Assembly (NCBI GenBank): GCA_964588335.1
Contig: CAZPOV010000002.1
Location: forward strand, 62,001-126,000
From: JAGQZY01 sp964588335
GTDB taxonomy: Bacteria; Bdellovibrionota; Bdellovibrionia; Bdellovibrionales; JAGQZY01
Length of the DNA: 64,000 nucleotides
Direction of reading: 5' to 3'
The notes beneath the pieces are model-generated. The model did no database searches. It had not been told where the DNA came from and saw only the letters and a program-made list of their open reading frames with translations. Of the stretch, positions 27,094 through 34,602 are shown piece by piece. The stretch's first letter is position 1; every line of letters begins with the position of its first letter. The translations under genes and the position numbers were made by a program.

Positions 27094-27639
27094 TTACCGA
27101 AGTTTTTTGAAAATATCGGTCATAAACGTTGTAAAGATTTTTATTTCTTCGGAGCCAACATTGGGTGAGTAAACGACTCCAAAGTAAACTGCAAAAATAG
27201 TATTGATTTGCGCTTTACTGGCTGACGGTGCGATTTGTTGAATTTTTCGATGAAAAGCCTTTTCGATTTTGCTAAGAGCATCACCGATTTCGTTGGGCTT
27301 TTCTCGGTAGTTTAAATAAAAAGCACACAGGTAGGGCATTCTCTCGTAGAACTGGCGAGCCTCTTTCATGCCTTGTTCAAATTCGCCGCGTTTCCACATC
27401 TCCATTCGCTCTTCTGAAAGACCGATGAACTCTTCGCCAATGATGGCGACGGCGGCTTGAAGGATGCTCATTTTTGAGCGTCCAAAATAATAATAAATAA
27501 GAGAGCGGGTGATTTTACTTTTTCTCGACAGTTCGGTCATTGTCCATTTTAAGTGTCCCTTTTTGAACTCCAGTTCAAGGGCACAATTCAATACTTTCCA
27601 ATAGATCTCGTCTTTTTTATTTTTGTCTTCGCCGGCCAT
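27094..27639 (-). CDS. TetR family transcriptional regulator
   Basis: The N-terminal helix-turn-helix is clear: KMTELSRKSKITRSLIYYYFGR-like region (around residues 35-57; WTMTELSRKSKITRSLIYYY). The remaining 120 residues are a helical ligand domain. At 181 residues it is a normal length for TetR. It is convergent with the HAMP-like gene and its upstream side faces the small RNA region. An inverted repeat GACAGAT-N8-ATCTGTC at 27753-27774, about 115 bases upstream, is a possible operator. Confidence 0.86.
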   Translation of the reverse strand: MAGEDKNKKDEIYWKVLNCALELEFKKGHLKWTMTELSRKSKITRSLIYYYFGRSKMSILQAAVAIIGEEFIGLSEERMEMWKRGEFEQGMKEARQFYERMPYLCAFYLNYREKPNEIGDALSKIEKAFHRKIQQIAPSASKAQINTIFAVYFGVVYSPNVGSEEIKIFTTFMTDIFKKLR

Positions 27640-27752
27640 AGAAAAATGGTGTCACAGTTCGGCAGAAAAACCAACGACCAGCTGGTGGGGGCCGGAGAGT
27701 CTGGTCCTTACAAGGTGACTCTATGAAAAACAGGAGTTGGAGATTGTTTTTC

Positions 27753-27774
27753 GACAGATTTGCGAAGATCTGTC
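27753..27774. promoter_or_regulatory. Inverted repeat GACAGAT-N8-ATCTGTC
   Basis: The perfect 7-base arms are separated by TTGCGAAG and flanked by T and A runs. It lies between the TetR gene and the hairpin RNA on the other strand. It could be a dimeric repressor site, for example for the neighbouring TetR protein, or an RNA hairpin. Nothing in the sequence decides this. Confidence 0.35.
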
Positions 27775-27874
27775 AAAAAAACCGGTCATTTTGACGACTT
27801 ACAGGTTTTTGTGTCAGTGGAATCGATGGTTTTAGACAGACAATTTCAGTATCTTTAATGGTGTTGAAGGGGAT

Positions 27875-27995
27875 GTTTGGGACCGAGTTTGGGGGCGGTC
27901 CGAAGCGGATCCTCAAGGTTTTGGGCCGAGTTTTTGGGGGCGGCCCAAAGCCGCATTTTACGGTTTCAAGCCCAGTTTGGGGGTGGCTTCAAACC
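27875..27995 (+). repeat. Three tandem hairpin repeats, about 43-45 bases apart
   Basis: Counting outward from the loop, stem positions 1 and 2 are C-G in all three. Position 3 is A-U, G-C, G-C; positions 4 and 5 are G-C, G-C, A-U; position 6 is a mismatch (G-G), U-A, mismatch (C-C); positions 7 and 8 are U-A in all; position 9 is U-G, U-G, U-A; position 10 is G-C in all. Spacers of ten and nine bases (GGATCCTCAA, GCATTTTAC) separate them. The loop keeps the run of five G in each. Confidence 0.8.
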
Positions 27996-28076
27996 ATACC
28001 AGTCAAAGGATTGGCTTGTCTTATTTTCTATCAACCACGAGCTTTCGTTCGTTTCATTTTCACTTCGAATCTTAGG

Positions 28077-28105
28077 GCCCGCCGGAAGCGGGCTTTCTTT
28101 TTTTC
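28077..28105 (+). terminator. Rho-independent terminator of the hairpin RNA
   Basis: The stem GCCCGC/GCGGGC with a CGGAA loop is followed by TTTCTTTTTTT. It ends the hairpin region on the + strand; the next gene is on the other strand, so the terminator belongs to the RNA. Confidence 0.82.
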
Positions 28106-28152
28106 AGCCGAAGACTTTTTCATTCTTTAAAATCGAATCCACCCCAGAACGG

Positions 28153-28392
28153 CTATTTTTTGGGTTTTTTATCTTTTTTGTCTTTGTTGGACTCTCGATC
28201 TCGCGCTTTGCGGGTCATCGCTTCAACTCTTTTTAGAGCCGCGTCAGCTTCGGCTTTCGGATTGCGCTTGTTGGCTGATGGCTCTTTTTGTTCGGTTTTT
28301 TTCAAGCCGGTATCATCTTCAAGGTCTGCTGAAAATGCCACCTGTGACAGGCTTAAAGTGAAAATCAATGGAATGAATAGGATGCGAATCAT
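28153..28392 (-). CDS. Small exported Lys-rich protein (79 aa)
   Basis: A signal peptide MIRILFIPLIFTLSLSQVAFSA is followed by about 58 residues that are extremely charged (Lys, Glu, Asp, Arg, ending KKDKKDKKPKK-like) and probably unstructured or helical. It would be secreted or periplasmic. No family is recognised. The start ATG follows a six-G leader at 28398-28403, part of a leader pattern shared with other exported proteins here. Confidence 0.72.
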   Translation of the reverse strand: MIRILFIPLIFTLSLSQVAFSADLEDDTGLKKTEQKEPSANKRNPKAEADAALKRVEAMTRKARDRESNKDKKDKKPKK

Positions 28393-28530
28393 AATTTCCC
28401 CCCGGTCCTAAATTAGTTCCTCACTCTCCATTTTAGAACACATAGTTTTCGGTCTCTAGGATTGCTGCCATCCGAATCAAATTGAGACCGTCAGTGTCGA
28501 AAGTGTTGGTTTTGATAAACGAGTTAGACA

Positions 28531-29739
28531 CTAAAACTGGGTAGCAAACTGCATCGAACCACCCTCCCAGGTCTCGCCGCCACCAAATTCGTCCAAATCG
28601 AAAGTCAGAAGCAAATTGAAGTGAGTGGTTTCGGTTGTCTGAATCCGATAGCGCCAATTCATTCGATGCTCAAGACCGTTGTCTCGATCAAGGGTGCTGC
28701 GTAATACTTTGGGGCCTTGAGCACGATGCCAAGTCATTTCGTAACCAATGTCCAAGTGATGAAGGGAGGATAAGGACGTGAAGGTCCATGGATTCAACCA
28801 AAAGTGAGGAAGAATATCGTTGTGAATAACGCCGCCCTGTAGAGAATCCCACTGGCTGTAAAGAGCTCTTAATCCATAAGTTCGGAACCAAGAGTGGGGC
28901 TGTTGAATTTGCACCAATCCATCAATGGTTTGATTGTTCCAAGCCCCTTCATTGTTGACAGTTTTCTCGGTATCCTCTTCGCTGGATTCATAGGCATTGA
29001 ATTCGGTTTGTAAATACTGATCACCCATTGAGTCCAACGAGTGCCGTGATTGCAATTGTAAGCGAAAACCGCTGTAATTATAAACCCGGCCATCTTCAAA
29101 AACTTGTTGGGTCTGTAAATCTTTGCGGAGGCTGGCCTGGATAAACGATCCGGAGTCGAACCAGCGCCAAATGGCTCCGACGCTTGCCGGTTGCTTTGTA
29201 TAGCGATCGCTGCCTTCATTGCGTTTGTTATGAGAAAAGTCGACCCAGGTGTAATAAAGTCGAAGATTGGATTGGTCGGAAAACAGAAAGGTGTTAGCGA
29301 TTCCAATATCGTCTTGTTTTTTAAGAGTCGAAGGCTCGCCATAAAGGGAAAGGTGCCACCAAGACGTTGGCTTAATATAAAATTCAAAGACTAAGGATTT
29401 GCGGCTCTGCCTTAGGGAACCAACATCAACATAGGTCAATTGAAAATCAAACCAATCATTCAATTGCTTTCTTAAACGCAGGCGACCTTGGGTGAAAAAA
29501 CGAGTGGGTCCCAAGCTTCCGGCGGTGTACTGGAAAACCTTGTCGTTACTAAGCCAAGTCTCAGTCCAAGGCAGAAGAAATTGATAGGTCAGCCGATCTG
29601 ATTCGTATTCCGAGCCAATCAATGCGGGGCGATTCACTTCTGACTTTTCATCGTCGGTCAGATGCTCATACTCAGGGACAACAGCCCCTCCTTGAATACT
29701 TAAAAATAAGAGGAGAGAAACGATTAAAGTGTGGCGCAT
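28531..29739 (-). CDS. Outer-membrane beta-barrel protein
   Basis: After the signal peptide MRHTLIVSLLLFLSIQGGAV, the protein shows about 16 alternating amphipathic strands and ends in MQFATQF, with the terminal Phe of outer-membrane barrels. At 402 residues it has the length of a porin or a channel of about 16 strands. Start ATG 29739 overlaps the end of the LysR gene, so translation is coupled. Function unknown; porin or specific channel likely. Confidence 0.8.
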   Translation of the reverse strand: MRHTLIVSLLLFLSIQGGAVVPEYEHLTDDEKSEVNRPALIGSEYESDRLTYQFLLPWTETWLSNDKVFQYTAGSLGPTRFFTQGRLRLRKQLNDWFDFQLTYVDVGSLRQSRKSLVFEFYIKPTSWWHLSLYGEPSTLKKQDDIGIANTFLFSDQSNLRLYYTWVDFSHNKRNEGSDRYTKQPASVGAIWRWFDSGSFIQASLRKDLQTQQVFEDGRVYNYSGFRLQLQSRHSLDSMGDQYLQTEFNAYESSEEDTEKTVNNEGAWNNQTIDGLVQIQQPHSWFRTYGLRALYSQWDSLQGGVIHNDILPHFWLNPWTFTSLSSLHHLDIGYEMTWHRAQGPKVLRSTLDRDNGLEHRMNWRYRIQTTETTHFNLLLTFDLDEFGGGETWEGGSMQFATQF

Positions 29740-30539
29740 TTTTCTTTCAAAGATTGTATCAGCCATTGATGGGCCGCGGTTTTTTCTAGGTCGGTGCGGA
29801 AAATCAGAGAAATTTCAAAAGACGGTTTAAAGGTTTGCAAACTCTTAAGACCCGAGTTTCGGACTTTCAAGGTGTTGGGTAGCAATCCCATGACTTGGTT
29901 TTTCTCCAAAATGGCCATCAAAACATCGTAGTCGTTCACCCAACGCACCCGACACTTTTTAAATTTCTTCAGAATTTTTTCAGCGTTAATCATTGTCTGA
30001 TTAACGAAAATTGTGTCCTCAAGATTTCCAGAGGCAGAATAAAGTTCAATGTTTTCTTCCCACAGTTTAACCTTTTTGATGTCGGAGTGGCTGAACGTTG
30101 AGGCCACCACCGCAAAATCGCAGCGATATTCAGTGACAGCTTCGATGGCGGATCGGGAATTCATAAATTGATAGGACAAGTGCACAGCCGGTTGCTCGGC
30201 CAAAGCAGTTTCGAGTAACGGGGCAACGGTTCGCCCTAAAATGGGGTGAACCGCTAAATTTATTTTTCCAAAAATTTCTTCACCCAAAGTTTCACAAGCC
30301 ATTTGAGCTTGCTCCAATTCTTGAACCACCTTGCGAAAGGACGCAAGGTAGACCTCACCCGTGGGGGTGAGAGCCACGCCCGTAGGCATCCGAACAAACA
30401 GTGGGCGGCCCACTTCCTCTTCCATTTTTTGGATCTCGCGAGTCAGGCTGGGCTGTGAAATCGCTAGGAATTCCGAAGCCTTAGAGAAGCTCTTGTGGTC
30501 GGAAAGCGCTAAAAATCGTTTGATGTTTCGAATGTCCAT
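29724..30539 (-). CDS. LysR family transcriptional regulator
   Basis: The N-terminal helix-turn-helix has KRFLALSDHKSFSKASEFLAIS and QPSLTREIQKMEEEVGRPLFVR; the C-terminal 180 residues are the two-lobe effector domain. It is divergent from the His-rich exported protein and overlaps the barrel gene by 16 bases. By analogy with other LysR genes, it should control itself and the divergent gene, and here perhaps the barrel in the same transcript. Confidence 0.93.
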   Translation of the reverse strand: MDIRNIKRFLALSDHKSFSKASEFLAISQPSLTREIQKMEEEVGRPLFVRMPTGVALTPTGEVYLASFRKVVQELEQAQMACETLGEEIFGKINLAVHPILGRTVAPLLETALAEQPAVHLSYQFMNSRSAIEAVTEYRCDFAVVASTFSHSDIKKVKLWEENIELYSASGNLEDTIFVNQTMINAEKILKKFKKCRVRWVNDYDVLMAILEKNQVMGLLPNTLKVRNSGLKSLQTFKPSFEISLIFRTDLEKTAAHQWLIQSLKEKCATL

Positions 30540-30545
30540 ACGTAA

Positions 30546-30559
30546 ATCCTATAAGGGAT
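30546..30559. promoter_or_regulatory. Short inverted repeat ATCC-N6-GGAT before the LysR gene
   Basis: The near-palindrome AATCCTATAAGGGAT lies seven bases upstream of the LysR start in the 107-base divergent space. It could be a regulator site or part of a promoter; the match to the usual LysR T-N11-A is only suggestive. Confidence 0.25.
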
Positions 30560-30646
30560 ATAGCAAAAACAGTATTGAGAAACAAGTCTGTGACAGCTAG
30601 TTTAAGTCAAATTCTGATTCTTTAGCAATCCGAGGGGGAGGGAATT

Positions 30647-31006
30647 ATGAACAGAAGACGATTTTTTCAAGCCACAGGGGCCACGGCTTTAGCACTCAGT
30701 TTGCCATTGCACGCACAGGCCATGGAAGCCGACAAACAAGTTATGATTGATGCGGCCATCAGTTCGAATCATGGGCATGTACTGACTCTTAGTATTGCCG
30801 ATGTGGTGGAGTTGCTTTCAAAAACCAAGCAAGGGCAAATTCAAGAGGTGAGTATTCAGGGCCAAAGTGGTCACCCTCACAATGTTTCTTTCAATCAAGA
30901 AATGCTATTGGCCTTGTTGATTGACCAAGAGCTTGAGATGGAGTCGTCCGTCGATGCGGGACACTCCCATGGCGTTTTAATAAATCTAGAGGTTGTTACT
31001 TCTTAG
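30647..31006 (+). CDS. Tat-exported His-rich small protein
   Basis: The N-terminus MNRRRFFQATGATALALSL is a twin-arginine signal peptide with cleavage after AQA. Mature part: about 95 residues with three His-x-His sites (SNHGHV, GHPHNV, GHSHGV), pointing to binding of copper, zinc or another metal. Tat export fits a protein that folds with its cofactor before export. A GGGGGAGGG run precedes ATG 30647. It is divergent from the LysR gene and is followed by a terminator. No family is recognised. Confidence 0.8.
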   Translation: MNRRRFFQATGATALALSLPLHAQAMEADKQVMIDAAISSNHGHVLTLSIADVVELLSKTKQGQIQEVSIQGQSGHPHNVSFNQEMLLALLIDQELEMESSVDAGHSHGVLINLEVVTS

Positions 31007-31014
31007 CTCATCCA

Positions 31015-31043
31015 GGGGTCTGTTGGCGCAGGCCCCTTTTTTT
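31015..31043 (+). terminator. Rho-independent terminator of the His-rich protein gene
   Basis: The eight-pair stem GGGGTCTG/CAGGCCCC (one G-T pair) with loop TTGGCG is followed by seven T. It also lies just after the end of the convergent prepilin gene on the minus strand. Confidence 0.85.
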
Positions 31044-31047
31044 ATCT

Positions 31048-31701
31048 TTACATCGATGAAAGATTGATGACTTGAAAGCGCTCGCCGCCACTCATCTCGC
31101 AATCCGTGGACTCGTCTTCGCAAATCACCAAGCGCAGGCAAATGTCAGAGGATCCATCACAATTGCGCCAAAGTTTGTTGCCGCTGGCAGGCACCCGAAT
31201 CATGGTATGGCGTGCACTGACCAAGTTGGAGTAATGATCTTGCTCCTGACGTTGTGACATACTGCCATACTCTTCGTCCGACTGAATCTCTATGGCTGAC
31301 GGGCGTCGAAGAGTGCCAGCCACTGGGATTTGTAAAGCCGCCACGTTGGTTGAAACGCAGAGGCGCCGACCGGTTTCAGAGTCTGTGGAGCAAAGGCCTC
31401 CAGTTTTAGGGAAGCAGAAGGTATGACCGTTGACGGTTGTCGGTTCGAACTGATCGCCATCAAATTGAGTGGCGCAGGTGGGGTCCAATTGACCCATGGT
31501 TAAACTTTTTTTCATCATCCGACTGACTTCCAAAAGTTGTTTGGAAGAGTTCAGTTGCGATTTTTGCCGATTTTGTTGGTTGTTTAAGTTTCCAAATGTG
31601 GATGACATTTGAAAAATAACAATACCGCTGATGGCAGCGACTCCAATGGTCAGAACCAGTGACATGGAGCCTTTTTGGTTATTCAACAGGTTGGTAAACA
31701 T
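31048..31701 (-). CDS. Minor prepilin-like protein, third of the cluster
   Basis: The N-terminus has NNQKGSMSLVLTIGVAAISG, a prepilin-type segment cleaved after Gly, but Glu at +5 is replaced by Leu. The 190-residue remainder has several Cys and looks like a PilX-type or minor pilin domain. ATG 31701 overlaps the stop of the upstream gene (TAATG). It is the last gene of the operon. Role in pilus or type II secretion assembly is inferred. Confidence 0.7.
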   Translation of the reverse strand: MFTNLLNNQKGSMSLVLTIGVAAISGIVIFQMSSTFGNLNNQQNRQKSQLNSSKQLLEVSRMMKKSLTMGQLDPTCATQFDGDQFEPTTVNGHTFCFPKTGGLCSTDSETGRRLCVSTNVAALQIPVAGTLRRPSAIEIQSDEEYGSMSQRQEQDHYSNLVSARHTMIRVPASGNKLWRNCDGSSDICLRLVICEDESTDCEMSGGERFQVINLSSM

Positions 31702-32528
31702 TATTGTCCTCCTCCACCGGCACGATAGTAGTAGACATCTCCGTAAACAGTTTCCTCTAAGCGGGACCCGGTTTCAGATTCAAAATTACTTATCATCACG
31801 TTGTTGCGCAGTGGAATATTGATCAATTTAGTAATATCGGTGTACTGAGCTCCACTGCGGCACTCGGCAGTGGTGTTCATCTCAATGCTCGGGCACCAGC
31901 GCCACTCGGATGGCTCGCTGGAACGAAACTTTCTGAACACGACCCGCATTTCAACCATGCGAACGGTGTCGCCGGCATCAATCGGTATGCCTCCTGATGA
32001 CAATTCAAACTCGACAATGTTGTCGAAAAACATCTCTGCATTTCGAGACGAAAGGGTGGTTGTGCCGGTGCCTGGGTTTGAGGATGAAACAAAAAGAATA
32101 CCCGGTGTTGTTGCGGTTGGATTTTTGAAGTAAAGACTTGTGGCACGCAAGTCACTTCCTGGATTGGTCGAGCTGGTGTAGCCCGCTTCGCGAATAAAGG
32201 CGGCAACTGTGGTTGGAGGTGTCGCTATGGCGGCATCTCGTGATGAACGAAAGGTTCGAATCTCACCGGGGCCGCCCCCGATGTTCGTGATATCAATATC
32301 GGTCCATCGCGCATTGATGGCTTGGCCCACATAATGGGGAATATTCATTTCAAGGGACTGCGCTGTTTCAAGTGTGTCGGCCGATCGTCGTGTGAAGGCG
32401 TCGGCTTCAAGAATCGAAGACAGGAGCATCGCGCCGCCAAGAATAATAAGAGTGGAAGCGGCTGTGGCCACCATCAGTTCTACCAGAGTCATACCGTTTT
32501 GGTTCTGCAATACATTTTTAGTCATCAT
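31701..32528 (-). CDS. PilW-like minor prepilin
   Basis: The segment NQNGMTLVELMVATAASTLI is a canonical class III prepilin signal: cleavage after Gly and Glu at +5, followed by a hydrophobic helix. The remaining 240 residues resemble PilW. The frame is open upstream in antisense to the preceding gene, but ATG 32528, with GAGG six bases before and overlapping the previous stop by 11 bases, is the start. Of the three genes only this one keeps Glu +5, which helps pilins pair during pseudopilus assembly. Confidence 0.8.
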   Translation of the reverse strand: MMTKNVLQNQNGMTLVELMVATAASTLIILGGAMLLSSILEADAFTRRSADTLETAQSLEMNIPHYVGQAINARWTDIDITNIGGGPGEIRTFRSSRDAAIATPPTTVAAFIREAGYTSSTNPGSDLRATSLYFKNPTATTPGILFVSSSNPGTGTTTLSSRNAEMFFDNIVEFELSSGGIPIDAGDTVRMVEMRVVFRKFRSSEPSEWRWCPSIEMNTTAECRSGAQYTDITKLINIPLRNNVMISNFESETGSRLEETVYGDVYYYRAGGGGQ

Positions 32529-34287
32529 CGTTGTCCTCAGCATCTTCTTTGTCTTGAGCGGCTTGTTCGGCTGCAGCCGCCGCTTCGGCAGCCAGTCGAG
32601 CCGCTTCTTCAGCGGCTTCCGCGGCGGCTTCGGCTTCGGCAGCGGCCGCTTCGGCGGCCGCTTGAGCCGGACTTGATATGGCGTCTCCCAAGGGTCCGGC
32701 GGTCGAAGCAACGGCATCGGCAGCAGCTCGCGCAGCAGTCGCCTCGGCGCGTGCCGATGTGGCTGATGCTTGAGCGGCATTAGCGGCACTGCGTGCCGCG
32801 GTGGCACTGCTGCGAGCACTGGAAGCACTGGTCGTTGTCCCCTGTGCTGAAGCGGCAGCACCTTGGGCCGCAGAGAGTGATGATTGAGCGGCTGCATTGT
32901 GTCCGGCGGCGGCACTGGCACTAGCCCCTGCCGAGCTGACATTGCCAGCCACACTGTTCATTAAACTGTCCATACCAACAGTCACTTCAGCAATGGTTTG
33001 CACAGGGAGACCACTGATTGCTGAAGCTTGCGCGGCAGCTGCGGCGGTTGAAAACTGAGTGCCGCCGACTTCGTAACCGACACCACCAGAGTCCGAGCTC
33101 TCATCGAAACTGGTTGTAACATTGGTGCTATTTCCATAAGTGGTTGCAGGTTGGGTGTCGGAAACGTTTCCAAAAGCGTCAAAGGTTTTGACTTCAACAG
33201 ATGCGGCACAGTTACTTGGAACACTGAAGCTTTTTGTAATCGTGGCTGTTGAGCGCATAACCGTGGTGTTTCCTGAGTCACCACAAAGAGTCAGTCGATC
33301 ACAAGGCATCCAAGGTGTTCGGTTTCCGACACCAGTTGCTGTTCCCATAGCCCGCCCCAGGGGGTTAGTGATAAAATTGTGGGTGGAGCGGCAAACCATG
33401 TGGGTTCCCGCATCCATGACATTTCGAAATGTGAAGGTTCCGCCACTGGCCGTTAAAACTGGCATTTTTGGCTCGCGAGGTTGGCGATCAAATTCAAATT
33501 TTTCTTTCACAGCGCAAGACACGGTTTTCTCGCCAGCCGTTTGATCATTGGCCGGTCGAGTGGTGACTTGCACCTCGACTTCAAGACCCCGGTCGGCACG
33601 ATACATTGAAAAGTCGGCAATTCCCAATTGTTGTGCCATCGGAGGTTCATGCCTTGCATACGGACGAATTCTCAGAGGTCGAGTGCAGGGAAGAATCTGC
33701 CGTGTTGACCAGTCGTATGGGCGAATGACGAGAGTCGCTTGAACATCTTGGTTACCGACTAAGTTACCTGGGAATAAATTAGACAGCTCATTGGAGTTGG
33801 TGATCAGAGCTCCTGGGTCACAGACATTGGAGACTCGATTGTAAATAGCCAGTAATCCATTAATTGAAGAATGGATCAGGCGTGGTGTATGGCTTCGGAA
33901 AGGTGGGTTTCCAGTGGCAAAATCAACCGCCGGTAGGTTTGGCCATCGTTCACTAAAAAGTTGGCTATTGATTGTGAGTTCAGGTGTGACACCATCGTTG
34001 TTGTAATTGGTATTTCCCTGGTGCCAGGAGGAGCTATTCAATTGAGTTCCAACCGAATCCACGCGGGTGGGATAGAAGTGGCCTTGGACTCCATCGGCTC
34101 GAATTTTGTTGATGATGTTGTGGGCCACAGAACGACAAACACTGGGAGACCCGTTGTTGGCTTGCTGTTGTTTCAGGGAATTCAAAATAGAGGGTGCGGC
34201 CATAGAAGCAACGGCCAATAGCAGCACGGCTGATATCAGAACCGTTACTAAAGATTCGCCACGTTCATTGGTCATAAGCCGAAACAT
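32518..34287 (-). CDS. Prepilin-like protein with Ala-rich coiled-coil tail
   Basis: The N-terminus NERGESLVTVLISAVLLL is prepilin-like (Gly then hydrophobic helix) though Glu is at +1, not +5. Residues about 30-410 form a Cys-containing globular region with Thr/Ser/Asn bias. Residues from about 415 to 589 are almost only Ala, Ser, Glu, Thr and Gln with a short Asp-rich end, as in long helices or phage tail-fibre linkers. This combination is unlike any PilV I know. The leader has a seven-G run (34291-34297). The C-terminal tail probably forms a rod or a coiled coil. Confidence 0.72.
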   Translation of the reverse strand: MFRLMTNERGESLVTVLISAVLLLAVASMAAPSILNSLKQQQANNGSPSVCRSVAHNIINKIRADGVQGHFYPTRVDSVGTQLNSSSWHQGNTNYNNDGVTPELTINSQLFSERWPNLPAVDFATGNPPFRSHTPRLIHSSINGLLAIYNRVSNVCDPGALITNSNELSNLFPGNLVGNQDVQATLVIRPYDWSTRQILPCTRPLRIRPYARHEPPMAQQLGIADFSMYRADRGLEVEVQVTTRPANDQTAGEKTVSCAVKEKFEFDRQPREPKMPVLTASGGTFTFRNVMDAGTHMVCRSTHNFITNPLGRAMGTATGVGNRTPWMPCDRLTLCGDSGNTTVMRSTATITKSFSVPSNCAASVEVKTFDAFGNVSDTQPATTYGNSTNVTTSFDESSDSGGVGYEVGGTQFSTAAAAAQASAISGLPVQTIAEVTVGMDSLMNSVAGNVSSAGASASAAAGHNAAAQSSLSAAQGAAASAQGTTTSASSARSSATAARSAANAAQASATSARAEATAARAAADAVASTAGPLGDAISSPAQAAAEAAAAEAEAAAEAAEEAARLAAEAAAAAEQAAQDKEDAEDNDDD

Positions 34288-34602
34288 ACTCCCCCCCAGG
34301 AATTGCTATTAGATTAACATGGTCTCAAGCGAATTATTATAGCTGCCTAAAGCCTGTACAAAATCACGTATCAAAATGGTTGAATTCAGGCGGGAAATCA
34401 CAATCTGTGACTCAAATTGAGATTTTTTCTTTTTTATTTGAAGCGAAGAAATTACAGAACTCAAGCGACTTAAAATTGAAGCCATGCGGGTTGACTTTCG
34501 AGGATGGTATACGAGCGATTGTAGAGAACTCTATAGGCCTGGTCGATTGAGGCAATTAACAACGTTGTTGGCGACAAACAAACACTTCTAATGACTTGGC
34601 GA
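34288..34602. other. Intergenic region with the prepilin promoter
   Basis: No gene is visible. On the minus strand TATAAT lies at about 34333-34338, 45 bases upstream of the poly-G leader, and could be a -10 element of the prepilin operon. The rest is AT-rich. Confidence 0.35.

Larger units (their letters stand above)
27860..28105 (+). ncRNA. Putative small RNA with three tandem covarying hairpins
   Basis: No protein-coding gene fits here. On the + strand, three hairpins of 11-pair stems lie at 27875-27906, 27917-27952 and 27962-27995. Each ends in CC/GG closing pairs and a loop AGTTTGGGGG (the second has two extra T). Stems differ by matched changes: near the loop GGACC/GGTCC, GGGCC/GGCCC, AAGCC/GGCTT, with outer arms GTTT/AAGC, GGTTTT/AAAGCC and GGTTT/AAACC. 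A linker of about 80 bases follows, then a rho-independent terminator. Such double-sided changes mean the stems are conserved as RNA. The 5' end and promoter are not determined. I do not recognise the family; it is not TPP, c-di-GMP or 6S RNA. Confidence 0.65.

Noticed and set aside
27858..28236. Open frames with repeated peptide FGGGPK over the hairpin region
   Set aside because: The peptide repeats arise from the DNA repeats. The base changes preserve RNA pairing rather than the protein, and one frame runs into a gene on the other strand.
32322..32783. Arg/Leu/Pro-rich frames opposite the prepilin genes
   Set aside because: They are antisense shadows of the Ala-rich tail of the prepilin-like protein.
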